A stretch of 40,791 bases of DNA from Bacteroidaceae bacterium (GTDB lineage Bacteria > Bacteroidota > Bacteroidia > Bacteroidales > Bacteroidaceae): positions 1-40,791 of the forward strand of contig JAFXGX010000030.1 in NCBI GenBank assembly GCA_017536695.1, given 5' to 3'. Every line of letters begins with the position of its first letter. Position 1 is the first letter of the stretch. Positions 33,696 through 40,791 of the stretch are shown piece by piece. Under the pieces are notes generated by a model. It was not told where the DNA came from. It saw only the letters and a list, made by a program, of their open reading frames with translations, and did not search any database. The position numbers and the translations under genes are program-made.

Positions 33696-34811
33696 ATGAA
33701 AATCATCTTAATCCACAAAGCAGAGTTTCCTAAGCGCCCACCGGTAATAAGTTCAACACTTATACTCTCTGAGCTTGGACATGATGTAACATTAATTACA
33801 GAAAACTTGAATGACTACTGGAGAAATGAACTCCCAAAGTACAACATAAAAGCAGAAGTCATTGTAAATAAATATACCCAATACGGTAATTTTGGAAAAA
33901 TTCTTGCCTACTACAACTTCAAGAAAGAGGTCTTTAAAATTGTAGAACAAGAGAAAGAGCGACACGGCTCCGTACTGCTTTGGATTGAAGGTGCACAAAC
34001 CATTGTGGCTTTAGGAAGCAAGGTAAACAATTATCCACACATTCTTCAAATACAAGAATTGCACGAAGGTTCAAAGATGCAGCTCAAAGCAATATCAAAA
34101 GTCATTGGCACTGCAAAAGCAGTGTTTATGCCCGAATACAACAGAGCTGCCATATACCGCGTATGGTTCAAATTGGACAAAATGCCGTATCTGCTGCCCA
34201 ACAAACCCGAAGTAGTATGCAATGATGAAGAACTAGAGAAGATAAGTGAGAAGCATAGAGAAAGACTTGAGCCTTTGAAGGACAAGAAGGTTATTATTTA
34301 TCAAGGTTTCTTGGGTAAGGATAGAGACCTTACGCCATTTGTGAAAGCAGTTAAAGAGTTAGGAGGAGACTTCCGATTGGCCGTAATGGGTGAGTATAGA
34401 AAATCCATTGACTTATACAAGGAGATTGACCCTCAGCTAATACATATCGACTATACACCAGCTCCTGAGCACTTGGCTTTTACAGCCAAATGCTATATAG
34501 GTTTGTTATCTTACAACCCACATATTCTGAACAATGCCTTTTGTGCTCCAAACAAAATCTTTGAATATGCAAAATTCGGAATTCCCGTATTGTGCAACGA
34601 ACTGCCAGGACTAAAATGGTTGCTTGACTCCAATAAAGCAGGACTGGCTGTTGATATAACAAATGTTGAAGAGATAAAGAAAGCAATACAGGAAATTGAT
34701 AACAATTATCAGGAGTACAGCAAAAATGCCCAAAACCTTTACTGTTCTGTTGACAACAAGAATACCATAAGAGTCGCTTTAAGCAAAATAGATCCTAATA
34801 CTATTGCATAA
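33696..34811 (+). CDS. Glycosyltransferase, GT-B fold (family 4-like)
   Basis: The 371-residue protein has an N-terminal half MKIILIHKAEFPKRPPVISSTL with strand-helix pattern, and a C-terminal half with IIYQGFLGKDRDLTPFVKAVKEL, then YIGLLSYNPHILNNAFCAPNKIFEYAKFGIPVLCNELPG, matching the nucleotide-binding half of GT4 enzymes. The N-half is atypical and PPVISSTLILSELGHDV replaces the usual glycine-rich loop. It probably adds a sugar to the repeat unit. AT-rich like its neighbours. Confidence 0.82.
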   Translation: MKIILIHKAEFPKRPPVISSTLILSELGHDVTLITENLNDYWRNELPKYNIKAEVIVNKYTQYGNFGKILAYYNFKKEVFKIVEQEKERHGSVLLWIEGAQTIVALGSKVNNYPHILQIQELHEGSKMQLKAISKVIGTAKAVFMPEYNRAAIYRVWFKLDKMPYLLPNKPEVVCNDEELEKISEKHRERLEPLKDKKVIIYQGFLGKDRDLTPFVKAVKELGGDFRLAVMGEYRKSIDLYKEIDPQLIHIDYTPAPEHLAFTAKCYIGLLSYNPHILNNAFCAPNKIFEYAKFGIPVLCNELPGLKWLLDSNKAGLAVDITNVEEIKKAIQEIDNNYQEYSKNAQNLYCSVDNKNTIRVALSKIDPNTIA

Positions 34812-34820
34812 CAGACATCC

Positions 34821-35723
34821 ATGAATAAAAGTATTTTCTCAATAATTGCCAGCACCATTAAAAGAGTCTTGGGGATAAAGGATTTCAGCCTGTTCAAAAA
34901 GAGGATGCGGAAGAATTTAGGACGTATTATTTATAAGAAGAAATATTCTGCCCAAGATATCGTTGATGTAATGATTAAGCTTGGAATGAAAAAAGGCAGT
35001 GTTGTCTGCGTTCATTCGAGTATGATGGAATTCTACAACTATGTCGGCAGTGCCGAGGAATTGATAAAGGCAATCATTGATGCCATTGGTCCAGAAGGGA
35101 CATTGGCAATGCCAGCTTACCCCGACCAAATCATTGCAGAAAGTGAAGGCTATGTTTTCGATGCCCTCAAAGACAAGACCGTTGCCGGTTTCCTTTCCGA
35201 AACATTCCGGAGGTATCCAGGTGTCAAACGCAGTCTTAATGCCGAGCATTCCGTGTGTGCCATTGGTAAAGACGCAGACTATCTGCTGAATGAACACCAA
35301 TATTCGAGTGATTGTTGGGATAAGAAATCGCCTTATTACAAGATGTGCGAATTGAATGCACTAGTTTTCAACTTGGGTATGCCTCGTAAGTTCTTCGGTA
35401 CTTTTGCACATTGCACAGAGAGCATACTCCAACACGAGCATCCATACTGGGCCCAATTCTTCAATAAGAAAATAACGTTCAAGTATTATGATGCAAATAG
35501 AAACGTCAAAGAATACACTTCTAACGTCTGTAAGATTGAGCGCAGGCAAAGGGATAATAATATAACACGCTATTTTACAGATAAGCATTGGAAAATTACA
35601 AAATTGTCCAATCTGGAGATAAAGGTATTCTATTCTAAGGCCGCATTGGATAAGATGATTGAACTTGGCAGAAATGGTATCTCACGATACTACATACCAT
35701 CAACAAAAGGATTTAAATTTTAG
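34821..35723 (+). CDS. AAC(3)-family acetyltransferase, probably acting on a sugar
   Basis: The 300-residue protein belongs to the aminoglycoside N3-acetyltransferase (FrbF-like) family: VVCVHSSMMEF, GPEGTLAMPAYPD, HSVCAIGKDA with a conserved Glu-His (AEHS), and FAHCTESILQHEHPYW toward the C-terminus. In surface-polysaccharide loci these enzymes act as N-acetyltransferases for amino sugars rather than resistance factors, and the context here (between two glycosyltransferases) supports that. Acetyl donor would be acetyl-CoA. The substrate is not determined. Confidence 0.82.
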   Translation: MNKSIFSIIASTIKRVLGIKDFSLFKKRMRKNLGRIIYKKKYSAQDIVDVMIKLGMKKGSVVCVHSSMMEFYNYVGSAEELIKAIIDAIGPEGTLAMPAYPDQIIAESEGYVFDALKDKTVAGFLSETFRRYPGVKRSLNAEHSVCAIGKDADYLLNEHQYSSDCWDKKSPYYKMCELNALVFNLGMPRKFFGTFAHCTESILQHEHPYWAQFFNKKITFKYYDANRNVKEYTSNVCKIERRQRDNNITRYFTDKHWKITKLSNLEIKVFYSKAALDKMIELGRNGISRYYIPSTKGFKF

Positions 35724-35736
35724 ATAAACCATTGAT

Positions 35737-36783
35737 ATGAAAGAGAATAAACATTACAACTTCGTCTATCTTACAAACACGCCATCATTCTATAAGGTAA
35801 ACTTGTGTAATGAAATAGCAAAGACACATTCACTGCTTCTTGTATTGTATGGTTATGGTTCTGAGGCTGTTAACAAAGACATGTCAAAATCTTCATCATA
35901 TAAATTTGATGTAGCATTCCTGCATGAAGGTGACTCGCACAAACGAAACAAAGTAAAGACATTTTTCCGTCTTATATCACTAATGAGAACTATCACTTTC
36001 GACAAAGTGCTTTACGCAGGTTGGGAAACGATGGAGTATAATATTTATAGTTTCTTCATTCCGCGCAAGAAGAATGTTGTAATTTGCGAGTCAACAATAT
36101 GGGAATCCAAATTCAACGGTTTAAAAGGATGGGTAAAGAAACGGATAATAAATAGGATGGGTGCTGCACTGCCGTCCGGACAGCCGCACAAGGAGCTCTT
36201 TACATCAATCAATTTCAATGGCACAATAAATGTCACAGGCAGTGTCGGTATAATGAACAAAGGTGAGCGTAAAGAAACAGAACCAAACACCCCCATTAGA
36301 TATATATACGTTGGTCGTCTAATTGATTTGAAGAATGTCAGGATGCTTGTTGAAACATTCAACAAAAACGGGAAGCCGTTGACTATTGCCGGGCAAGGAG
36401 TGCTTGAAGAAGAGTTAAAAGCTAAAGCAAATAGCAACATAACCTTTACGGGATTTATAGATAACGAGAAACTTGGAAAACTATATCAAGCTCATGATGT
36501 ATTTATACTTCCATCATATTATGAAGCATGGGGGCTTGTTGTGGAAGAGGCACTCTATTGGGGACTTCCAGTAATCGTAAGCAATAAGATTGGAAGTTAT
36601 CCCGATATGGTAGAAGCATACAAGAGTGGAGAGATTTTTCAGTTAAGCAATAAGGATGGACTTGAAAAAGCAATTGAGAAAATAGAGAATAATTATAACG
36701 AATATAAGAAAAATGTAATGTCTATTGATTGGACAGAAAGGGATATGACCCAAATTAGAGCATACACCTCATTGTTCAAATAG
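35737..36783 (+). CDS. Glycosyltransferase family 4
   Basis: The 348-residue protein has the GT4 C-terminal half: IRYIYVGRLIDLKNVRMLVETF (start of donor domain), LTIAGQGVLEEELK, and the nucleotide-binding Glu-x7-Glu stretch YYEAWGLVVEEALYWGLPVIVS. The N-terminal half lacks the usual GGA loop (YLTNTPSFYKVNLCNEIAK). It transfers one sugar of the repeat unit in the cytoplasm. Spacing of 13 bp to the AAC(3)-like gene indicates one operon. Confidence 0.87.
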   Translation: MKENKHYNFVYLTNTPSFYKVNLCNEIAKTHSLLLVLYGYGSEAVNKDMSKSSSYKFDVAFLHEGDSHKRNKVKTFFRLISLMRTITFDKVLYAGWETMEYNIYSFFIPRKKNVVICESTIWESKFNGLKGWVKKRIINRMGAALPSGQPHKELFTSINFNGTINVTGSVGIMNKGERKETEPNTPIRYIYVGRLIDLKNVRMLVETFNKNGKPLTIAGQGVLEEELKAKANSNITFTGFIDNEKLGKLYQAHDVFILPSYYEAWGLVVEEALYWGLPVIVSNKIGSYPDMVEAYKSGEIFQLSNKDGLEKAIEKIENNYNEYKKNVMSIDWTERDMTQIRAYTSLFK

Positions 36784-36865
36784 AAATATATAGTTTGTCA
36801 AAACTTCAAAAAGTTAATTAAATGTTCGATATTGGTTTTTTGAACATAATAGGTAAGGATTTATT

Positions 36866-38083
36866 ATGCCCAAACTTCTTCAAATAAATGCAGCACTCAA
36901 CAGAGGTTCTACAGGTAGAATCGCCGAACAGATAGGTATGCTTGCCAAGGAGCAAGGTTGGAACGTATACATTGCTCACGGAGCAAGATACAAGGGCAAA
37001 AGCGCATTGCAGACAATACAGGTTGTAACTGAAAAGGAAGAGAAACTGCATGCATTAAAAAGCATGGCACTTGATGCGCATGGGCTTGGCTCAAGAAAGG
37101 CTACAGAGAAACTTATAGCAAGAATTAAAGAAATTAGTCCTGATATAATTCATCTGCACAATATTCATGGCTATTACTTGAACTACAAACTCCTTTTTGA
37201 ATATCTTGCGACAATTGACACACCTGTAATATGGACGTTGCATGACTGCTGGACAATGACAGGACATTGTGCCCACTTTGACGCCATAGGTTGTGATAAA
37301 TGGAAAACAGGATGCTACAACTGCCCACTGAAAAGAGAATATCCAAGATCTATACTACTCGACCGCTCGGCACATAACTATGCCATTAAAAAGGAACTTT
37401 TCAGTTCTTTGAAGAATGCAACCATAGTACCCGTTTCGAATTGGTTGGGAAGCATCGTAAAAGATTCGTATCTTGGCAATTACACCGTAAACGTTATAAA
37501 CAACGGGGTTGACCTTGAAATATTCAAGTCTGTTGACTCAAGTAAATTAAGGAAAAAATTAGGAATTGGCAATAAAACAGTACTACTTGGGGTAGCAACT
37601 ACATGGCATAACGAGAAAGGACTTAGAGAGTTTATACACTTGAGCGAGAACCCTGAATACCAGGTAATAATGGTTGGTGTTCCAACTGAAATAAATAAGA
37701 ACCTTCCCAAAGAAATTATTGCCATTGAGCGTACTAACAGCCAACAAGAACTTGCCGAATACTACTCCATTGCTGATATGTTAGTAAACCCGACCTATAA
37801 CGACAGTTTCCCCACAGTGAACCTTGAGGCACTCGCTTGCGGAACACCAGTTGTCACATTCCGCACAGGCGGAAGCCCGGAATCCATAACACCCGAAACG
37901 GGCATTGTTGTTGAAAAAGGCGAATTTGAACAACTAGTCAACGCAATAGAAACTGTACGGGAAAAAGGCAAGGCACATTACTCTGCAGCCTGTCGTGAAC
38001 GCGCTGTTGCGCTTTATAACAAAGACGACCGGTTTATGGAATATATGAACCTATACTGCACACTTATAGAAAAAAACAAATAG
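36866..38083 (+). CDS. Glycosyltransferase family 4, Cys-rich insert type
   Basis: The 405-residue protein carries the GT4 loop LLQINAALNRGSTGRIAEQIG, DIIHLHNIHGYYLNY, the cysteine-rich segment TLHDCWTMTGHCAHFDAIGC followed by KWKTGCYNCPLKR (possible metal site), and the Glu-x7-Glu block NDSFPTVNLEALACGTPVVTF. Proteins with this insert are common in Bacteroidetes capsule loci. Its GC is somewhat higher than the preceding genes and an 82-bp gap separates it from them, so it may have a different origin. It is the last gene of the plus-strand run. Confidence 0.9.
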   Translation: MPKLLQINAALNRGSTGRIAEQIGMLAKEQGWNVYIAHGARYKGKSALQTIQVVTEKEEKLHALKSMALDAHGLGSRKATEKLIARIKEISPDIIHLHNIHGYYLNYKLLFEYLATIDTPVIWTLHDCWTMTGHCAHFDAIGCDKWKTGCYNCPLKREYPRSILLDRSAHNYAIKKELFSSLKNATIVPVSNWLGSIVKDSYLGNYTVNVINNGVDLEIFKSVDSSKLRKKLGIGNKTVLLGVATTWHNEKGLREFIHLSENPEYQVIMVGVPTEINKNLPKEIIAIERTNSQQELAEYYSIADMLVNPTYNDSFPTVNLEALACGTPVVTFRTGGSPESITPETGIVVEKGEFEQLVNAIETVREKGKAHYSAACRERAVALYNKDDRFMEYMNLYCTLIEKNK

Positions 38084-38151
38084 AGCCACGTATAATAAAA
38101 GAAAACAAACAATAAATGGACATTTTCTCTTTAAAGCATAAGAAAAGCAAT

Positions 38152-38182
38152 AAGAAGCAGGTTTGATATGAACCTGCTTCTT
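38152..38182. terminator. Hairpin between convergent genes
   Basis: AAGAAGCAGGTT (38152-38163) pairs perfectly with AACCTGCTTCTT (38171-38182) around a 7-nt loop, between the last glycosyltransferase gene and the convergent SGNH gene. The U-like tail is weak on both strands. A 16-codon frame (38116-38166) in front of it is not considered a gene. Confidence 0.7.
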
Positions 38183-38194
38183 CAATATTCTATC

Positions 38195-40459
38195 TTAGAT
38201 ACTCAATTGCTTCACAACTATCTCGGCAATACGGTCCTGAATATACGCATCAGTAGCTCTTGACGGATGCCAGCCATAGGTAACGCCGTCAATCACCTCA
38301 GTGTCTTGAGCGTGTATCACTGAAACTTGTGCGCCTGTAACAGAATGAATCTGGTTTTTACTGAAGCCAATATTTTTATCAAGTTCAATCAGTCCAAATC
38401 CCCATTTATCCCTCAAACGCCTTATGCTGTCATTGAACACTGTGCGTGAGTCATGCCAGTGAGTCATACACACCACCTTGCAGGGCTTTCCACATTGTGT
38501 ACCGTACCATTTGGATTCGGGGTTATCCTTTGCTGCGTAACATTCAGCAGCATATTTCTTTAGCACATAATCATAAGCCTGCGAATAGGACATTGAGGTA
38601 GAGACCTCATAATCAGAATAATTCTCCTGCAAATCAATATCATCACACACATCCTGATTATGAACGTGCATAATAAGCAATGTATCAAAATTCTCAAATT
38701 CTGCCTTTGAATAAAGAGCACCGTTGTGCATCTTCACAGCCGTATGCCTTATGCTCTCTCCGCTAACAGCCTTGTTATAATTTCGCGCATTCAAAGCATC
38801 GCAAACCTTTGAAAACCATTTGTTTTCGTTATAAGCAAAAGATGCGCCAGTCAGTAAAATACCCCCACTAACAAATTCACTTTCATTGTTGTTTACCCGA
38901 ACCTCCAAATTAGAGATTCTTTCATCCTGTACCTTATCGTAAGCAAAGACTGGTATCGGGTTATAAGGAATAAAAATGTCTATTTCATCTGTACCCTCAT
39001 ATACCATTGCTCTTGTAGCGTCATAGGGGTGCTCAAGGTTGCTTTGTGACTGCAACAAGACACGATAATAGGCAACAGATTCATCAGTTGGAGTATAACC
39101 TACTGTAACATAACCATCACCCAGCGTTGGACTCTCAGACGGCTTTATAGAATCCCTACCTAAATAGACATCGGAACTATCAAACTTCGCAATGAATATG
39201 GCAACTGCAATATTCTCCAACGTAGAATGCTGAAAAGTAGAGACGTCTTTGATTGTATATGCCTTGCCAATCTCCAAATAAAGTCTGTTAGAGAATATAC
39301 CATACGCGTTTGCAATCAACTGTCCTTCTGACAAAGAATACCCCGTTAGCAAGTCGTTTGAATTAAGCATGTTAAAAGATTTATATTCTACGCTATCCGC
39401 CATGATACATAATTCAGATAATCCAGCAATAGCCTCCACCTTCTCCCTTACATCACTGCTGAGTTTCTGTGCTGTAATTGAATTATCCTGAATGTCGGTA
39501 GTTGTGGCTGCGCCAAGGTCTACCCAGCTACCCCACTCTATGCCTGTATTTCCCCGTCCCGTACGCGTCTTGTAGCTGAAGGTGCTGTCTACATTAAGTG
39601 CATACTTAAACTGGCTGACGCTCCTTACCTGCCCTGTGGCGCCTGCAACAGCGTAGTTGTTGATGACAACCATAACAAATGCCTCGAAGAATGAACTGCC
39701 GTTGGTGTAGACACCGCTGTAGATACCATTTCCAATAAAGTTGTTTAGCGATGTCACCTGCCCCACCTCTATGTTCTGCTGCAGCTTGCCCCATGGTTCC
39801 CAGCCGCTGCCGCCGGCAAGCATATTGGTGCTTTGCGCCCTGCCTGTCCTTATATACACATCGCCATCGCCGCCTGTGCGGTTGCTGAGTGAAAGTATCT
39901 GGGTTATGCACTTGTCATCGCTTTCACCTGTACCTGTAATTGAGCTGTTGAGCACTGTCAGGCGGGCACTGATGGTGTGCCCTGGCGCGCTGTTCTCAAT
40001 GGGCAGGCCGTCGCTGGCATTGAGACGCTCGCCTGTGATGTTATAGACGCCTGCTGTGACAAAGCTATCGATGCACGATACGGAATCCCATTCAACTGTG
40101 GTACCGACGCTGGAACTAGCCTGTTCCCACTCGCTCCATACATGTTCATTGCCATTGTGGGAACGGATACGGCTACAGGCAACCTCCTCGCCTAATGAAT
40201 GCGGCACGCAACGGAGTATCTGTTTGATTTTCTTGTTTCCGGTGTGTGTTCCTTTCTGCTCGGATGTCTCTACCGTCATAATTGCTGTGTCATCGGCTGC
40301 AAAGAGGAACGGCAAGCCAAGTGAGCCGTCATCATCGGACACAGTTATCCTGAATCGGCCGTTCCACTCAAAGCCGTCGAGTGTAGCAGTGGGCGGCATT
40401 GGGACTTCATTGCCATCCTCCAGCTTCCAACATTTGATTTTCATTGTTGTGTTTTTCAT
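38195..40459 (-). CDS. Tail-fibre-like protein with C-terminal SGNH hydrolase domain
   Basis: The 754-residue product has no signal peptide. Residues about 118-228 and 231-317 are two modules with the pyocin-knob-like pattern (IDSFVTAGVYNI...WEPWGKLQQ; LNNFIGNGIYSGV...WGSWVDLG), followed by NSITAQKLSSDV, a linker common in phage tail fibres. Residues 350-500 are a jelly-roll-like stretch; from about 515 (a short coiled region) comes an SGNH esterase: LLTGASFA (Ser540), VSGES (566-569), HVHNQD (598-603) and GWHPSRATD (His731). It probably binds and deacetylates a glycan. It could be a phage remnant or a secreted/polysaccharide-modifying enzyme. Confidence 0.8.
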   Translation of the reverse strand: MKNTTMKIKCWKLEDGNEVPMPPTATLDGFEWNGRFRITVSDDDGSLGLPFLFAADDTAIMTVETSEQKGTHTGNKKIKQILRCVPHSLGEEVACSRIRSHNGNEHVWSEWEQASSSVGTTVEWDSVSCIDSFVTAGVYNITGERLNASDGLPIENSAPGHTISARLTVLNSSITGTGESDDKCITQILSLSNRTGGDGDVYIRTGRAQSTNMLAGGSGWEPWGKLQQNIEVGQVTSLNNFIGNGIYSGVYTNGSSFFEAFVMVVINNYAVAGATGQVRSVSQFKYALNVDSTFSYKTRTGRGNTGIEWGSWVDLGAATTTDIQDNSITAQKLSSDVREKVEAIAGLSELCIMADSVEYKSFNMLNSNDLLTGYSLSEGQLIANAYGIFSNRLYLEIGKAYTIKDVSTFQHSTLENIAVAIFIAKFDSSDVYLGRDSIKPSESPTLGDGYVTVGYTPTDESVAYYRVLLQSQSNLEHPYDATRAMVYEGTDEIDIFIPYNPIPVFAYDKVQDERISNLEVRVNNNESEFVSGGILLTGASFAYNENKWFSKVCDALNARNYNKAVSGESIRHTAVKMHNGALYSKAEFENFDTLLIMHVHNQDVCDDIDLQENYSDYEVSTSMSYSQAYDYVLKKYAAECYAAKDNPESKWYGTQCGKPCKVVCMTHWHDSRTVFNDSIRRLRDKWGFGLIELDKNIGFSKNQIHSVTGAQVSVIHAQDTEVIDGVTYGWHPSRATDAYIQDRIAEIVVKQLSI

Positions 40460-40720
40460 AGTTGCTTTTGGTTATAGTTGTTTTTTTGTTTGTTTTTGAC
40501 ATAAGTACATAAGAACATAAGGTTTCAAGCAATAACGGTGAAAACACCGCAAGTGGAACTTTGCGACAAGTAACAGGCAAGGCTGTAGCAATGGATAAAC
40601 CAGTTTTTTCAATTGCGCCAGCATTGGTTGTTACGGTAGCGGAAACCGCAGGTTTCCATTTATTTTCACCATGTACACTAGGTATTAAATTTCTTTTGTC
40701 CTTTTGTCCTTCTGTCTTTC
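40460..40720. other. ORF-poor, hairpin-rich upstream region of the SGNH gene
   Basis: No credible gene was found. Short stems are dense here: CGGTG/CACCG with AAAA loop (40536-40549), GCGG/CCGC with AAA loop (40639-40649), overlapping GGAAACC/GGTTTCC (40641-40657). On the minus strand one frame stays open through the region without matching a family, which I read as chance. It may hold the promoter and 5' leader of the SGNH gene; no clear -7 box was seen. Confidence 0.4.
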
Positions 40721-40780
40721 TTTCCTTTTGTTATTTCATTTGTTTTGTTTCCATTGGGCGGGCTGACCCCGCCCCTACGG
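40721..40780 (-). repeat. Dispersed 60-bp repeat, inverted copy
   Basis: Reverse complement of the repeat at 24903-24962, matching at 57 of 60 positions. The end of it (CCCGCCCCTACGG) recurs at the very start of the window. It is close to the window edge, so flanking copies outside cannot be excluded. Confidence 0.85.
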
Positions 40781-40791
40781 TAGAAATGACA

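Noticed and set aside
38116-38166. 16-codon frame MDIFSLKHKKSNKKQV after the last glycosyltransferase
   Set aside because: Too short, ends inside the terminator hairpin, and matches nothing recognisable; possible relic but not supportable.
40475-40680. Minus-strand frame open through the upstream region of the SGNH gene
   Set aside because: It is in a different frame from the SGNH start, has no family resemblance and lies in hairpin-rich sequence; probably chance.

Overview
The window looks like chromosome from a gut-type member of the Bacteroidales (Bacteroides/Prevotella/Muribaculaceae range). Evidence: Bacteroidetes-type -7 boxes (TAnnTTTG) upstream of several genes, almost no Shine-Dalgarno sites, a secreted protein with a typical Bacteroidales C-terminal tail, a BspA-like lipoprotein, an [FeFe]-hydrogenase with its maturases, and a Wzx/Wzy polysaccharide locus. 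The genus cannot be fixed from the sequence alone.

Layout. (1) 1-2196: a secreted protein on the minus strand, preceded by an ORF-free stretch that holds what looks like a free-standing structured RNA of about 235 nt with its own promoter and terminator. (2) 2197-6260: the hydrogenase module, hydE-hydG on the minus strand and the [FeFe]-hydrogenase divergent on the plus strand; hydF is not in the window. (3) 6316-15881: housekeeping genes: phoH-like ATPase, purC, aroE, an LtaS-like membrane phosphotransferase/sulfatase, a transglutaminase lipoprotein, a RelA/SpoT enzyme and pheS, several separated by strong hairpin terminators. (4) 16152-24782: a sugar-nucleotide block of ordinary base composition: rmlA, rmlC, rmlD (no rmlB), UDP-glucose dehydrogenase, a nucleotidyltransferase-fold protein, then two unusual fusion enzymes (TagD-like cytidylyltransferase + Gfo/Idh oxidoreductase; cytidylyltransferase + GHMP kinase) with an SDR between them and the 5' stub of a broken gene that may be a CDP-glycerol-type transferase. 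(5) 24783-25496: a promoter, a dispersed 60-bp repeat and a 102-bp tandem repeat, forming a long leader to wecB. (6) 25497-38083: wecB and wecC (ManNAcA synthesis) with a low-GC acyltransferase between them, a 347-bp structured intergenic region, then a clearly AT-rich run: acyltransferase-3, a chimeric remnant gene, four glycosyltransferases, an EpsG-type polymerase, a Wzx flippase and an AAC(3)-fold acetyltransferase. (7) 38195-40791: a convergent SGNH esterase with phage-tail-fibre-like N-terminal modules, then an inverted copy of the 60-bp repeat.

Working together, regions 4-6 would make activated rhamnose (if RmlB is supplied elsewhere), GlcA, ManNAcA and possibly an unidentified CDP-linked polyol or heptose-like unit, assemble a repeat unit with GTs and O/N-acyltransferases, flip it with Wzx and polymerise it with the EpsG-like Wzy. 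No initiating phosphoglycosyltransferase, Wzz/Wzc or UpxY-type regulator is in view, so the locus is incomplete here. The most unusual items are the structured RNA at 1841-2075, the covarying twin hairpins at 28523-28712, the two cytidylyltransferase fusions, and two gene-decay scars (23086-23211 and 29779-30054).
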